NCBI GenBank assembly: GCA_002224055.1
Contig: AZLU01000257.1
Span: forward strand, 1-56,537
Direction: 5' to 3'
DNA: 56,537 bases
Source: Pezizomycotina sp. ARF18
Taxonomy: Eukaryota > Ascomycota
The notes under the pieces were generated by a model. That model had not been told where the DNA came from and searched no databases. It saw nothing but the letters and a program-made list of their open reading frames with translations. Below, piece after piece: positions 34,966-44,066 of this stretch. The translations under genes were made by a program, and so were the position numbers. Position 1 is the first letter of the stretch; each line of letters opens with the position of its first letter.

Positions 34966-35076
34966 ATGAGTGTAAAAGTTATGATTACAGTAGGAACAAA
35001 TGAAGAGGTAAAAATTTGTTCTCTTGATGAAAGAAATATTTTTTTGCAGTATACTACTGACCAAAAATGGTGGTAG
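34966..35076 (+). CDS. Tiny 36-residue frame
   Basis: MSVKVMITVGTNEEVK... ending QKWW then TAG. Too short to recognise. It is listed because its ATG follows the dyad at 34,894-34,912 by 53 nt and nothing else explains that side of the dyad. Confidence 0.3.
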   Translation: MSVKVMITVGTNEEVKICSLDERNIFLQYTTDQKWW

Positions 35077-35224
35077 AAATAATTGGGACTGCTACAAGGG
35101 TAGGATAATTGGGCCCTTTATACTAAAAAATTTCATGGAGAGAATACAGTAAACCTGTGGACACTTTTAACCCTCAATTAGCTAATTAATAGGGAAACTT
35201 TTAAAAATTACAACAATTTAGTAG

Positions 35225-37135
35225 TTAAATATAATCAAAGTTACAAAGTACGGAAGCCTCAGTAATCGTTTCTGGCTTAACTGGTGCCCTAGTAGCACCA
35301 CTTTCTTGCAAGCCTCTGTACTTCCCATAATGATTTGCGAAAAGTACTACCATCCACCTTGCGTTCCTCATTTGTATTCCTATCTTTGTAGTAATGGGTT
35401 CTGGACAGACGTCACATCTGTAGCAAAATAATTCGACAAGAGAATAAAGTTCCAATATCGACAGTTCAATGTCATAGTAATTACATACCATAATTATACC
35501 TTTTTTACATATTTCCTTTATATCTTTACCTAATAGTTTAGCTGCCTTGAGTAATACAGGATGGTAGGCAGCGACTAGATTAGCTGCTGATGCTCTGGCA
35601 ATATTATTATTAGTAATACAGTACATAATACGCTTCCTGTAATCAATGTATTTCCACGTACACTGATGGAAAGATCCTATTTTAAACGCTGCCAGACTTT
35701 CTTCCCCTCCCCTTATCATATTATTAATAATATCCAGCTTAGATGATATAGCTGTCGACACCCTATGAGAATCTAAGGCAGCCTGCTGAGCCTTTGAACA
35801 AAGTTGCATAATAGCTCTCATGCAACTATTCCCAAGTAGTGGATACCTTGAATCTGCTACAATATTTTCTAGGGGCTTATAGGATACGGACCTTGATACA
35901 TCCTTAGATATCTTAATATGAAATACTCCATTACCCTTGTAGCTAACACAGGAAGCTGCTAATTTTGCCTGTCTAGACATATCACCCAATATACCTTGAT
36001 TTAGTTGTTGTGCCATAATACTTCTTATCCCTCTAATAGATCTTTCAGGAAACTCGCAAATAACTTTCCCCAGGTTTTTTTGCCTATCTACAAATATGTT
36101 TACCATATCTTTTCTCATTTTAGTTACTTCGGATATTTTGCTTATATGTACACCTTCCGTTAATTCTCTAATACTTATAGTAGAGTACTTCATAAATGAT
36201 GGCCTTAAATCAGACGGTCCTAACTTAGCACTTGGAGGTAATAATAATGGAATTACACCAGGTGTATCGAGTACTTCCTGAAATTTACAGGAACTTAAGG
36301 GAGTCCATCTCTTGCACTGTTCTATGGATTTTTTGTTATCTAAAAAGTACAGCTGCATTTCATCCCCATCGTGGTCTGCATGGTACTCCCTTGCTCTAGA
36401 CGGATTTAGACCGAGGCATTCATGATTCCAAAGCACTACTTTCATAGGTTGAACATTTCCGGCCCATAGTGAGGGTGGTCTAACTACTATGACCCAATCT
36501 TCTTCCCTGAGATGGTCTTCAACGTAGTAGCCTAATGGTAATCCGGTTTCTTCATCCTTAGCTGTTCTAAGCACTGCCATGTTTTTTGCCATTTCTCTGG
36601 GTACTGCCATCTCATTATCAGCTAACTCCCAACATATAGATATAACTAATCTGGCACTACTGTCCACTACTCCCGCGGGCATATCTCCTCTCATTTTGCC
36701 TGTTTTAGTTAGCATCATCCCCTTAATTCCTTTTCTATATATTGCTTCTTGGGACTTTGAGTCTTTATCATATAAAATTTGTGCCAGTTTCGCATATTGA
36801 TTACTCATAACACCTACTGTAGATGCCAGTTTTTGGGGAAGTAAAATATTACCATTAGGTGTTCTACAGAAGTGTCCAAGGCACCTTTCGTGTTTAGTAC
36901 AGCCAGCTATATAGTCCTGGTAAGTATCTACTTCTTGTACTGGAATAGGCAGATCCCCAAGAGGTTCAGTCCAATACTCATGTATTTTTAGTCCCCTATG
37001 GACAGGTTGGCCCGCAGCGATGACTCTTGTGTACGTAATAGGTGGTGAGTCATTTTCGACTACGGTGTTGATAATGTGATCAAACCTGTCTTTGCGATTG
37101 TCACTATTGCTATAAATACTATATATGGAAGACAT
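35225..37135 (-). CDS. DNA-directed RNA polymerase largest subunit (RPB1/beta'-like), strongly reduced
   Basis: This 636-residue subunit is less than half of RPB1 (about 1,400-1,700). Clear blocks: CLGHFCRT (clamp start, about 85), GKMRGDMPAGVVDSSARLVI (about 150), VRPPSLW (about 222) and the catalytic HADHDGDEMQ near 250, matching NADFDGDEM with all three Asp. NMIRGGEESLAAFKIG (about 475) matches the funnel block NMV.SGSKGS, and the last 45 residues match the RPB1 C-terminal block (LLCDVMT.RG.L...TRHG...SFEET). Between these I see no convincing bridge helix (GGREGL.DTAVKTA) or trigger loop (GEP.TQMTL.TFH). It stops with TAA. It is single-copy in this window and divergent from the capping gene. 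Confidence 0.92.
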   Translation of the reverse strand: MSSIYSIYSNSDNRKDRFDHIINTVVENDSPPITYTRVIAAGQPVHRGLKIHEYWTEPLGDLPIPVQEVDTYQDYIAGCTKHERCLGHFCRTPNGNILLPQKLASTVGVMSNQYAKLAQILYDKDSKSQEAIYRKGIKGMMLTKTGKMRGDMPAGVVDSSARLVISICWELADNEMAVPREMAKNMAVLRTAKDEETGLPLGYYVEDHLREEDWVIVVRPPSLWAGNVQPMKVVLWNHECLGLNPSRAREYHADHDGDEMQLYFLDNKKSIEQCKRWTPLSSCKFQEVLDTPGVIPLLLPPSAKLGPSDLRPSFMKYSTISIRELTEGVHISKISEVTKMRKDMVNIFVDRQKNLGKVICEFPERSIRGIRSIMAQQLNQGILGDMSRQAKLAASCVSYKGNGVFHIKISKDVSRSVSYKPLENIVADSRYPLLGNSCMRAIMQLCSKAQQAALDSHRVSTAISSKLDIINNMIRGGEESLAAFKIGSFHQCTWKYIDYRKRIMYCITNNNIARASAANLVAAYHPVLLKAAKLLGKDIKEICKKGIIMVCNYYDIELSILELYSLVELFCYRCDVCPEPITTKIGIQMRNARWMVVLFANHYGKYRGLQESGATRAPVKPETITEASVLCNFDYI

Positions 37136-37190
37136 ATCGAAATTATTATTCCGGAGGTTGGTTTTGTTAACAAGTTACTATCTTTCTTTT

Positions 37191-37206
37191 AACAACGAAA
37201 GTTGTT
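37191..37206. promoter_or_regulatory. Shared dyad of RPB1 and capping enzyme, AACAAC / GTTGTT with GAAA loop
   Basis: 6-bp arms; the loop GAAA would be a GNRA tetraloop if transcribed. It lies 17 nt before the capping ATG and 55 nt from the RPB1 start. Confidence 0.82.
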
Positions 37207-37223
37207 TATAAAACATAGACAAT

Positions 37224-39422
37224 ATGGAATCTACAGAACTTAATAAGTGTCCAGCTTGCAACAATAACTATAAAAAGGTATTTTATCAGCGTAGAGCTGC
37301 GGATGAACCGCCAGACGTAGTATCCTATTGCAATAATTGTCCCTTAGATGCTAGAAAACTAAGTCTAAACCAAAAGAATATACCCAAAAGCATAGAGGGT
37401 AATAAAGTGTCAGTACAAAACAAAGGGCACTATAAGAAAAATTCCCTGTCATCAAAACCTTTAGATAAGAAAGGTTGCAGGTGGTGCATTAAGGTAGAGG
37501 GAGCTGCTGCGGTAAGATGTTATAAACAGGCAATAAATAATAATATACCTAAGTCTTCTGTAGTAGCAAGTGTAGTACCTTTTACTTATGGTAAACATAA
37601 AAAACTACTATATCTATATAAGAATACGGTGTTAAAAGGGGAAATACACAATGCATTTGCAGATAGTAAGATAGCCCCTTTTATATCATTACAATACTTA
37701 GATATATATACGTCATTTACTAACGAGTTAAATGAGTCAGAAGAATGTGTCATTGGTTATGAATATGTCCTACATAATTTAATTAACTCTGAGCATACAA
37801 TACTCAGAACGTTGCATGCGGGAAAGCAACCTCAAATATTAATTTTTTCCGAGGTAATGTCAAGCATAAACTCTATTGAGGACAGTACTATCTTATCTAG
37901 TTTACATGACATTTTAACGACATACGGAACAGAATCAACAGTTAAATCATTTATAAGTTCACTTACGGTCTCTGCTTTATATACACACAGTAGTAAGGCG
38001 TTTGATTACCCATCTGCACCAGATAATGGATACATGTACACATGGAAGCCTGATGGTGAAAGATTTTGGTATATTAAATATGGATCAATATGGTTATTTT
38101 CAAGAAGGCTATTGTCCGGAAAAATAGTAGGGTGGAATATATGCAGTAAACTACAGAGACAGGAACTAGTAGGCCCTATATTAGATGTAGAGGTTATGAT
38201 AGGATTCTCACCAATTCTTATAGATATACTGGTACTAAACACAGGTATTATTACTCCGGCCTCCAGAGATTTATGGTATGTACTAGAGCAGTTCAATAAT
38301 ATGTCCAATTTAATTGATGTGCCTATCTTCGTGAGGACATATTATAATTCACAAGAAGAGCTACTTGAGACAGAAAAGAATGTACCATACCCTACGGATG
38401 GTGTTGTGGGAATAGAAAATGGCGGAATGACTACCATTAAGTTAAAGGACATAAAATCTATGGAACTTAAGCTAAATGCTGACGGGTCTCTAGCTAGCGA
38501 AGATAATGAAGTAATAGCCCATACTGAGTTACATTCAATATATCCCATAGGTAGTATTATTGAAATAAGATTCTTTAAAGCAGCTACCTTAGGTATACCT
38601 ACTATTACCGAAACACTATTGCGTACAGACAAAATAAAAGCCAATACATCAGATGTATGCAGAAAGATTATGAATACCATGTCAAGTACCCCAGACAAAC
38701 TATCTAGGCATCGAGCTGTAGTTTGGTGTAATTCAGTACGCAAAGCGCTACATAAGAAAGCATCTGTTATTAAAGGCAAAGGCAGAGTAATACTAGACAT
38801 AGGTGCTGGCGATGGTCAAGCTATATCAGATTACGCTACTGATCCTGAGATTACATATATACTTCTAGAACCTAATATGGAGAAATGTAAGAAGTTAGAA
38901 ACGAGATTAGGTAATTCTAAAACAACTCGATCCAAGCTATATAATGGTCCACAACATATATTATCTGCTATAAAGTCAGTATCTACTAAGGCACTTAAAT
39001 ATGCTATAGTATGCGCAAAGCTAGAAGATATTATTATACAAGAGCAGTGTATTTATTCTCTTAAGACCTGCGTCAGATGTTGCATAGCTTCCTTTAGTAT
39101 ATCTCATGTACCTGTACCGCTAAATAAATTGGCGAAAGTAGGACTTAACATAATAGGTTGCGGATATATGTACGATGATGTTGGTATTAATGCATACTTG
39201 GTAAATGAGAGTAACGTCTCCATGAAAAGAATAAGTGAAGATAAGGCTATTGTATCTTGGGGAAGCGACAAAAGATACTTTGAAGATGCTATAACTAAAG
39301 AAGATTTTAACAGTTATTTTTATATTCAGTTAGCTACTAATTTGGTTCCTGTATTTGGCAGTAATAATTCATTACTTAATACTATTATATCTAAAGTATA
39401 CGTTATAAGCAACGACAAGTAG
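37224..39422 (+). CDS. Fused mRNA capping enzyme (guanylyltransferase + cap N7-methyltransferase)
   Basis: This 732-residue protein would cap transcripts made by the element's own RNA polymerase, which suggests expression outside the nucleus. Residues 9-39 hold two Cys pairs (C9/C12, C36/C39), possibly a zinc ribbon. Residues about 60-250 are where an RNA triphosphatase would sit in the poxvirus D1 order, but I see no certain motif. The nucleotidyltransferase motif KxDG is K275-P-D-G, the likely GMP-accepting lysine. The SAM-binding motif LDIGAGDG lies at about 524-531 and opens the methyltransferase domain. The order matches poxvirus D1 (about 840 aa) and yeast killer-plasmid ORF3 (about 590 aa). 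It is divergent from the RPB1-like gene, with a dyad (37,191-37,206) ending 17 nt before this ATG. It stops with TAG. A broken first copy is at 1-2,102. Confidence 0.93.
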   Translation: MESTELNKCPACNNNYKKVFYQRRAADEPPDVVSYCNNCPLDARKLSLNQKNIPKSIEGNKVSVQNKGHYKKNSLSSKPLDKKGCRWCIKVEGAAAVRCYKQAINNNIPKSSVVASVVPFTYGKHKKLLYLYKNTVLKGEIHNAFADSKIAPFISLQYLDIYTSFTNELNESEECVIGYEYVLHNLINSEHTILRTLHAGKQPQILIFSEVMSSINSIEDSTILSSLHDILTTYGTESTVKSFISSLTVSALYTHSSKAFDYPSAPDNGYMYTWKPDGERFWYIKYGSIWLFSRRLLSGKIVGWNICSKLQRQELVGPILDVEVMIGFSPILIDILVLNTGIITPASRDLWYVLEQFNNMSNLIDVPIFVRTYYNSQEELLETEKNVPYPTDGVVGIENGGMTTIKLKDIKSMELKLNADGSLASEDNEVIAHTELHSIYPIGSIIEIRFFKAATLGIPTITETLLRTDKIKANTSDVCRKIMNTMSSTPDKLSRHRAVVWCNSVRKALHKKASVIKGKGRVILDIGAGDGQAISDYATDPEITYILLEPNMEKCKKLETRLGNSKTTRSKLYNGPQHILSAIKSVSTKALKYAIVCAKLEDIIIQEQCIYSLKTCVRCCIASFSISHVPVPLNKLAKVGLNIIGCGYMYDDVGINAYLVNESNVSMKRISEDKAIVSWGSDKRYFEDAITKEDFNSYFYIQLATNLVPVFGSNNSLLNTIISKVYVISNDK

Positions 39423-39514
39423 CCTTAGCTATAATAAATAAGTTATTACACATTTTTAAAACATGAGAGAGAGTATAGTGGCAACAGGCGTTGCTATATT
39501 CATCTTGGTTAACT

Positions 39515-39964
39515 ATGGACAACTTAGCAGAAACTAAAAGTCAAAAAGATATGACCGACTGGTTTAGGGAGCTAACCTCAGCCGCCGAAGTCGCAGCAAT
39601 AAGTTTAAATACCCTTTTACCTAATATTATAGTCAATATTTACAAAGATATAATGTTACATAATATCTTACTACCACGGCATGAATACGAGAAGCTTAAA
39701 CAACTTAAGAAAATGGTGGATATGCACGCACAACTGAATAGCAGCAATAGTAGAAGACCACACAAAGTTAACCCGTATCTAAGATACCAATCAAGTGATG
39801 ACTATGACTTAATAAAGGGAGGTAACGGGTGCTTTAATTGCTATTGGAATAATCACAAAATGAGCGAATGTGTGAACAGCCCGTGCCCTTATATGAGTGT
39901 ATTGCAAAGATATAACCTATCACAAAGAAGAGATGGAAAATACGAGGAGGCTGATACTAAATAA
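39515..39964 (+). CDS. Zinc-knuckle protein, second copy
   Basis: Identical to 2,195-2,644. Confidence 0.75.
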   Translation: MDNLAETKSQKDMTDWFRELTSAAEVAAISLNTLLPNIIVNIYKDIMLHNILLPRHEYEKLKQLKKMVDMHAQLNSSNSRRPHKVNPYLRYQSSDDYDLIKGGNGCFNCYWNNHKMSECVNSPCPYMSVLQRYNLSQRRDGKYEEADTK

Positions 39965-40007
39965 TAAAGGCTTATGCAACCAAGCGTTGCTGCGCATATA
40001 CTACAAT

Positions 40008-40265
40008 ATGGATTTAAGTAGTAAGACCATGCTAAAGGCCATAAAGAAAATAAGAAGCAAGCAAAAGAACATGTCGATATTAGAATATATTGTACAAATA
40101 AATAAATACGGAAACCTTCTTAAATTACCTGAAGAAGTAGCTTTATATTTTGTAATTTATGGAATGGAACCCAAAACACTAAAAAATGTACAGTTAAAAT
40201 TGGACAAAAAAATAAATGAAATATGTTGGAATGATCTGTGGAACTATGTACAATACAAATACTAG
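40008..40265 (+). CDS. Gag-capsid-like protein, second copy
   Basis: Identical to 2,688-2,945. Confidence 0.55.
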   Translation: MDLSSKTMLKAIKKIRSKQKNMSILEYIVQINKYGNLLKLPEEVALYFVIYGMEPKTLKNVQLKLDKKINEICWNDLWNYVQYKY

Positions 40266-40392
40266 AATTGTACATATTAATAAACAAATCCTTTTCACAT
40301 GTAAGTATGTACACCACTGTTTATATGATTTTTAAAAATGCTAAGTTATAATTTTTAAAATTTTTAAAGTTATTAGATAGTATTGGACAAAT

Positions 40393-40869
40393 TTACACCC
40401 AATACTCATCATGGTTATTAAGCGTAGTACTGGCGTCTGAGATACAATTCTTTTTACAAGACTCATGAAATAACACTCCAATTCGAGGCAAATTAACTTC
40501 TATCTTCGGAATAGAACTGCCAAGATATATGGCTAGTATTTCAGAAACAAGTATGCGAGCAGCCTGTCCTCCTGGGCAGTTGCAAGTACAACTCGACTCC
40601 GGTGGACCAGCATATATTTTACCTACAATAGAGCTAGTTATGTTCGGTAGTCCCTTATTATCTACTACGACTGTTATATCATCACATGATTTTGGTTTAA
40701 AGTGTATACCAAGGCCATGTTGTACGTTACACATTGAAAGTATAATTCTAATTATTGGTGCAATTATTCTATTATTATTACTGAATTGCATAATAACTGA
40801 AGTTAGTGTGCAGCTATTATCTGCAAGTGGCCCGTCGGTTAAGGCTTTACTTTTCTTTCCTTTAAACAT
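40393..40869 (-). CDS. Cys-containing hypothetical protein, second copy
   Basis: Identical to 3,073-3,549. Confidence 0.5.
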   Translation of the reverse strand: MFKGKKSKALTDGPLADNSCTLTSVIMQFSNNNRIIAPIIRIILSMCNVQHGLGIHFKPKSCDDITVVVDNKGLPNITSSIVGKIYAGPPESSCTCNCPGGQAARILVSEILAIYLGSSIPKIEVNLPRIGVLFHESCKKNCISDASTTLNNHDEYWV

Positions 40870-41012
40870 AGGTATTAATTGGCAAATATTAGTTAATATA
40901 AGTTTTATACTAAGTTAGTGTAAATTTAATAGTTAATAATATTGTTGTAGACTATGTACTATGCAACTGCGTTGTCTGGCGCATACAAAGAACTTAGTGT
41001 AAGCGTGACAAA

Positions 41013-41456
41013 ATGGAAAAATATCAAACTAAGTGTTATCATGCCAATTGTGGAGGCCACTCGCAAACAATATTAGACGGATCGGACCTGAGGCTTCAAA
41101 GTGTTCCTTTACTAACTCTAGTTAAAGCATTTATCTACATACTCAGGAAGGTAGATAATAAGGCACTTATACCCACTAAGGAAACCATTATACGATGTGA
41201 TGGCCTGTGCGCACTTTGCTTCGCAGAGCCTGTTGAAAGATTTAAGGAAAACACTCTTGAATTTTATACCATTATGACAACTATAAGTATATTACAGTCG
41301 GCTAAGGCAAAAGATAAACTAGGGTACTCTATAAACTTTGAAAATATAACTAACCGCTATTTGGAGAATATAAGAAATTGCAAAAGTTTTGATGAGCTTC
41401 TAACAGAATTAATTAGTATGGAAAATTATTTAATATCGCTGGAGTCTACTAAGTAA
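41013..41456 (+). CDS. Cys-rich hypothetical protein, second copy
   Basis: Identical to 3,693-4,136. Confidence 0.65.
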   Translation: MEKYQTKCYHANCGGHSQTILDGSDLRLQSVPLLTLVKAFIYILRKVDNKALIPTKETIIRCDGLCALCFAEPVERFKENTLEFYTIMTTISILQSAKAKDKLGYSINFENITNRYLENIRNCKSFDELLTELISMENYLISLESTK

Positions 41457-41703
41457 TCTTAAAACAAACTAGGTATTCTTTTTAAAATAAACTATTTTAA
41501 TTTAAGCGTTATATATATCTGCCTTTAAAGTTTATTTTAAAAATATACTATAACTAGTGCTTAAATTTTAATACTCATTACTATCTAATCTAATATTTTA
41601 TTTAAACCTACTCCATTTATTTAATAATATATTTACCCCTATATATTACTAAATAGATGCAGTACACATGCATAACTCCTTTATTGCCCATTACTAGGTA
41701 AGT

Positions 41704-42252
41704 TTATAGCTTGGTCGTTAGGTCGTTTAAAACTTCCGTCTCTAAACCTTTTAAGGCCGATATGGATGCAAGCGTAACAGACTTAAACATTGAAATGCTA
41801 TTTGTGCGCTGTACGTTTTCTTTATATTTAGACAATATTTCTATATAACGACTACCTCTTCTTGCTTTACTTTTTGCTTCAATAAAATTCGTAACTACCG
41901 AAAGAATAAAAACACTAAATGCAACGTAGGGATTATATTGTATACTTTCATAATCCATGTATTTATTATCTGCATTGGCGGTATCTTCATTAAAAGCGCT
42001 TACCTTATTATATTCCCTTTCTTTCCTGTTAAGAACCCTTACTCCTAGGGAACTTCTTTTATTACAAAAAATAACTGAGTCCACAGACGGCAACAGTACT
42101 ATGTTATCTGAATCATCTGATATTTTACCAGAAAAATCGAACAGTGCCTCCAAGACTACTACGGGCGGCATCGATGGATCCGTATAACTAAATTTCCATA
42201 TATGACAATCTCTGCATTCCTGGTGGCTCTTTTTAGTTTCATCAGCCCTCAT
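41704..42252 (-). CDS. Hypothetical protein with one hydrophobic segment, second copy
   Basis: Identical to 4,383-4,931. The offset grows by one base just before it (a C run of four here, three in the first copy, near 41,637). Confidence 0.65.
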   Translation of the reverse strand: MRADETKKSHQECRDCHIWKFSYTDPSMPPVVVLEALFDFSGKISDDSDNIVLLPSVDSVIFCNKRSSLGVRVLNRKEREYNKVSAFNEDTANADNKYMDYESIQYNPYVAFSVFILSVVTNFIEAKSKARRGSRYIEILSKYKENVQRTNSISMFKSVTLASISALKGLETEVLNDLTTKL

Positions 42253-42390
42253 ACCTTTTGTACTTTCTTTTTTAAATATTACTATTATGCTATCTACGTA
42301 AGAGCAACTTTAGTTGCGTATCTCAATTAAACAACGCTGTTGTTATATATATAACATATTATTTATATATGTAATATATTATTTATTAAT

Positions 42391-43326
42391 ATGGCTTTAT
42401 TTTCATCTATAGTTTCCTGCTATCCTATAATTGAGAAATTATGTAATTATTTGCCCAGCCCAGATTTGCTTAATTTAGCACTAGTTTCTCATTTACTTTA
42501 TGACATATTCATGGAAAGATATTCTAAACATATAGACCTTAAAGCCAAACTTAGCTATTACTTTATAGATATAGATAGTTTTATACAATGTGCCCATAAG
42601 AGTAAAGCTATTATTATAGGATCAGTGTCCTTAAGCATAGTCTGGAATAATACATGCGAACAAAGGTCGGATTGTAACTTTTTAATAGGTTATAATAGTG
42701 ATAATATGTATTTAGTAGATAAATTTATTAGTCATATCACAGATAAACAGAAATATACCCAAGTAAATATGGTAGAGTCTACTGATATGATTACGGGTTC
42801 CGACGTAACAGTATATGTATATAAGAATGCTAAAAATAATAAGACCATAACTCTATCATGTATTTGTTCACTTGATTCTGTGTTAGGTGTAGACTTTATA
42901 CTATCTTTAGGTACTTTTAGTACACCATATTGTACATATGTAATAGATCCAAGGATGTTGAATGACAAGTTAATTTGCAGCCCATGCGGAATACATACGC
43001 CAAAGAGTAGAGAAGAAGACTACTTAGTTTTAAAGTATAATGCACGAGGATTTAGTAGTATTAAGTGCTGCAACCCAGAGCTAGGAATAGGAACTATGTA
43101 CTTAGTTCCTATGAAGTATATGATAGTAACTAAAATTAAACATCCAAGTATGAACGTAAATAATGACTGGCATTTTTGGAAAGATAACACTATATGGATA
43201 TACACTCATCATAATTCACGTAGCGGGATAGCTAACATAGAACTGTTGTCGGGTACTAGAATTCTACCTAAGTATTCCAGAAGACTTGTACATAAGTGTT
43301 TATACTTTCATAACTTTAATTTTTAA
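42391..43326 (+). CDS. F-box paralogue A, second copy
   Basis: Identical to 5,070-6,005. Confidence 0.75.
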   Translation: MALFSSIVSCYPIIEKLCNYLPSPDLLNLALVSHLLYDIFMERYSKHIDLKAKLSYYFIDIDSFIQCAHKSKAIIIGSVSLSIVWNNTCEQRSDCNFLIGYNSDNMYLVDKFISHITDKQKYTQVNMVESTDMITGSDVTVYVYKNAKNNKTITLSCICSLDSVLGVDFILSLGTFSTPYCTYVIDPRMLNDKLICSPCGIHTPKSREEDYLVLKYNARGFSSIKCCNPELGIGTMYLVPMKYMIVTKIKHPSMNVNNDWHFWKDNTIWIYTHHNSRSGIANIELLSGTRILPKYSRRLVHKCLYFHNFNF

Positions 43327-43348
43327 AAATTCTAGTCTAGTAACTTTA

Positions 43349-43873
43349 TTAATATGACTTGCTATCCATATCTATATATACACAGTAGCCTACTACTCTC
43401 CATACCTTGCTGTGCTCCGGATTAACACAATCTAAACACTGAAGGTCGTTGCAGCCTTCATACACTAGTGTAAATTGGGTATGACAATAAGCTAAGAAAT
43501 GTTGACCGTGCATTTCACAGTGGTTGTATCTTGAATTTTTGTACAGCTTAACTGCACATCTATCATTATCATACAATTCTACTTTTATCTTGTCTCTAGG
43601 CATTTTGGACTCTATTAACTTAATAAATTTATTATCAACTATAATCCTATCGTCATATATGCTACATGCCTTATCATTATGTATTACAAATTCCAACTTA
43701 CCAGAATAGTACCTATGTGGATAGAGATGACGTACGTGAAGATTTGGAACGCACACCCTTTCGTTGTTGATTGGTTGGATAACTGAAACGGTTCTTTCTA
43801 AATGTTGTTCATACTCTCCAATATATTTACATACGTATTCAGCGCTTGAAATAACTATATCAATAATGTCCAT
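43349..43873 (-). CDS. Cys/His-rich hypothetical protein, second copy
   Basis: Identical to 6,028-6,552. Confidence 0.65.
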   Translation of the reverse strand: MDIIDIVISSAEYVCKYIGEYEQHLERTVSVIQPINNERVCVPNLHVRHLYPHRYYSGKLEFVIHNDKACSIYDDRIIVDNKFIKLIESKMPRDKIKVELYDNDRCAVKLYKNSRYNHCEMHGQHFLAYCHTQFTLVYEGCNDLQCLDCVNPEHSKVWRVVGYCVYIDMDSKSY

Positions 43874-44066
43874 GTTAACTAATTAAACAGTTATTATAAA
43901 AATATGAGCACCCGGGCAATAATCTAGGTATATATCAGCTGCAACTATGGGTTGCTAGATATAATTAATATTTAATATACTTAAAGTACTTACTATATTT
44001 AAAATCTTACAGCAACTATGTGCCTTAAACCTTTTAAAAATTTAGTATCACATAAAATTCTTGTAT

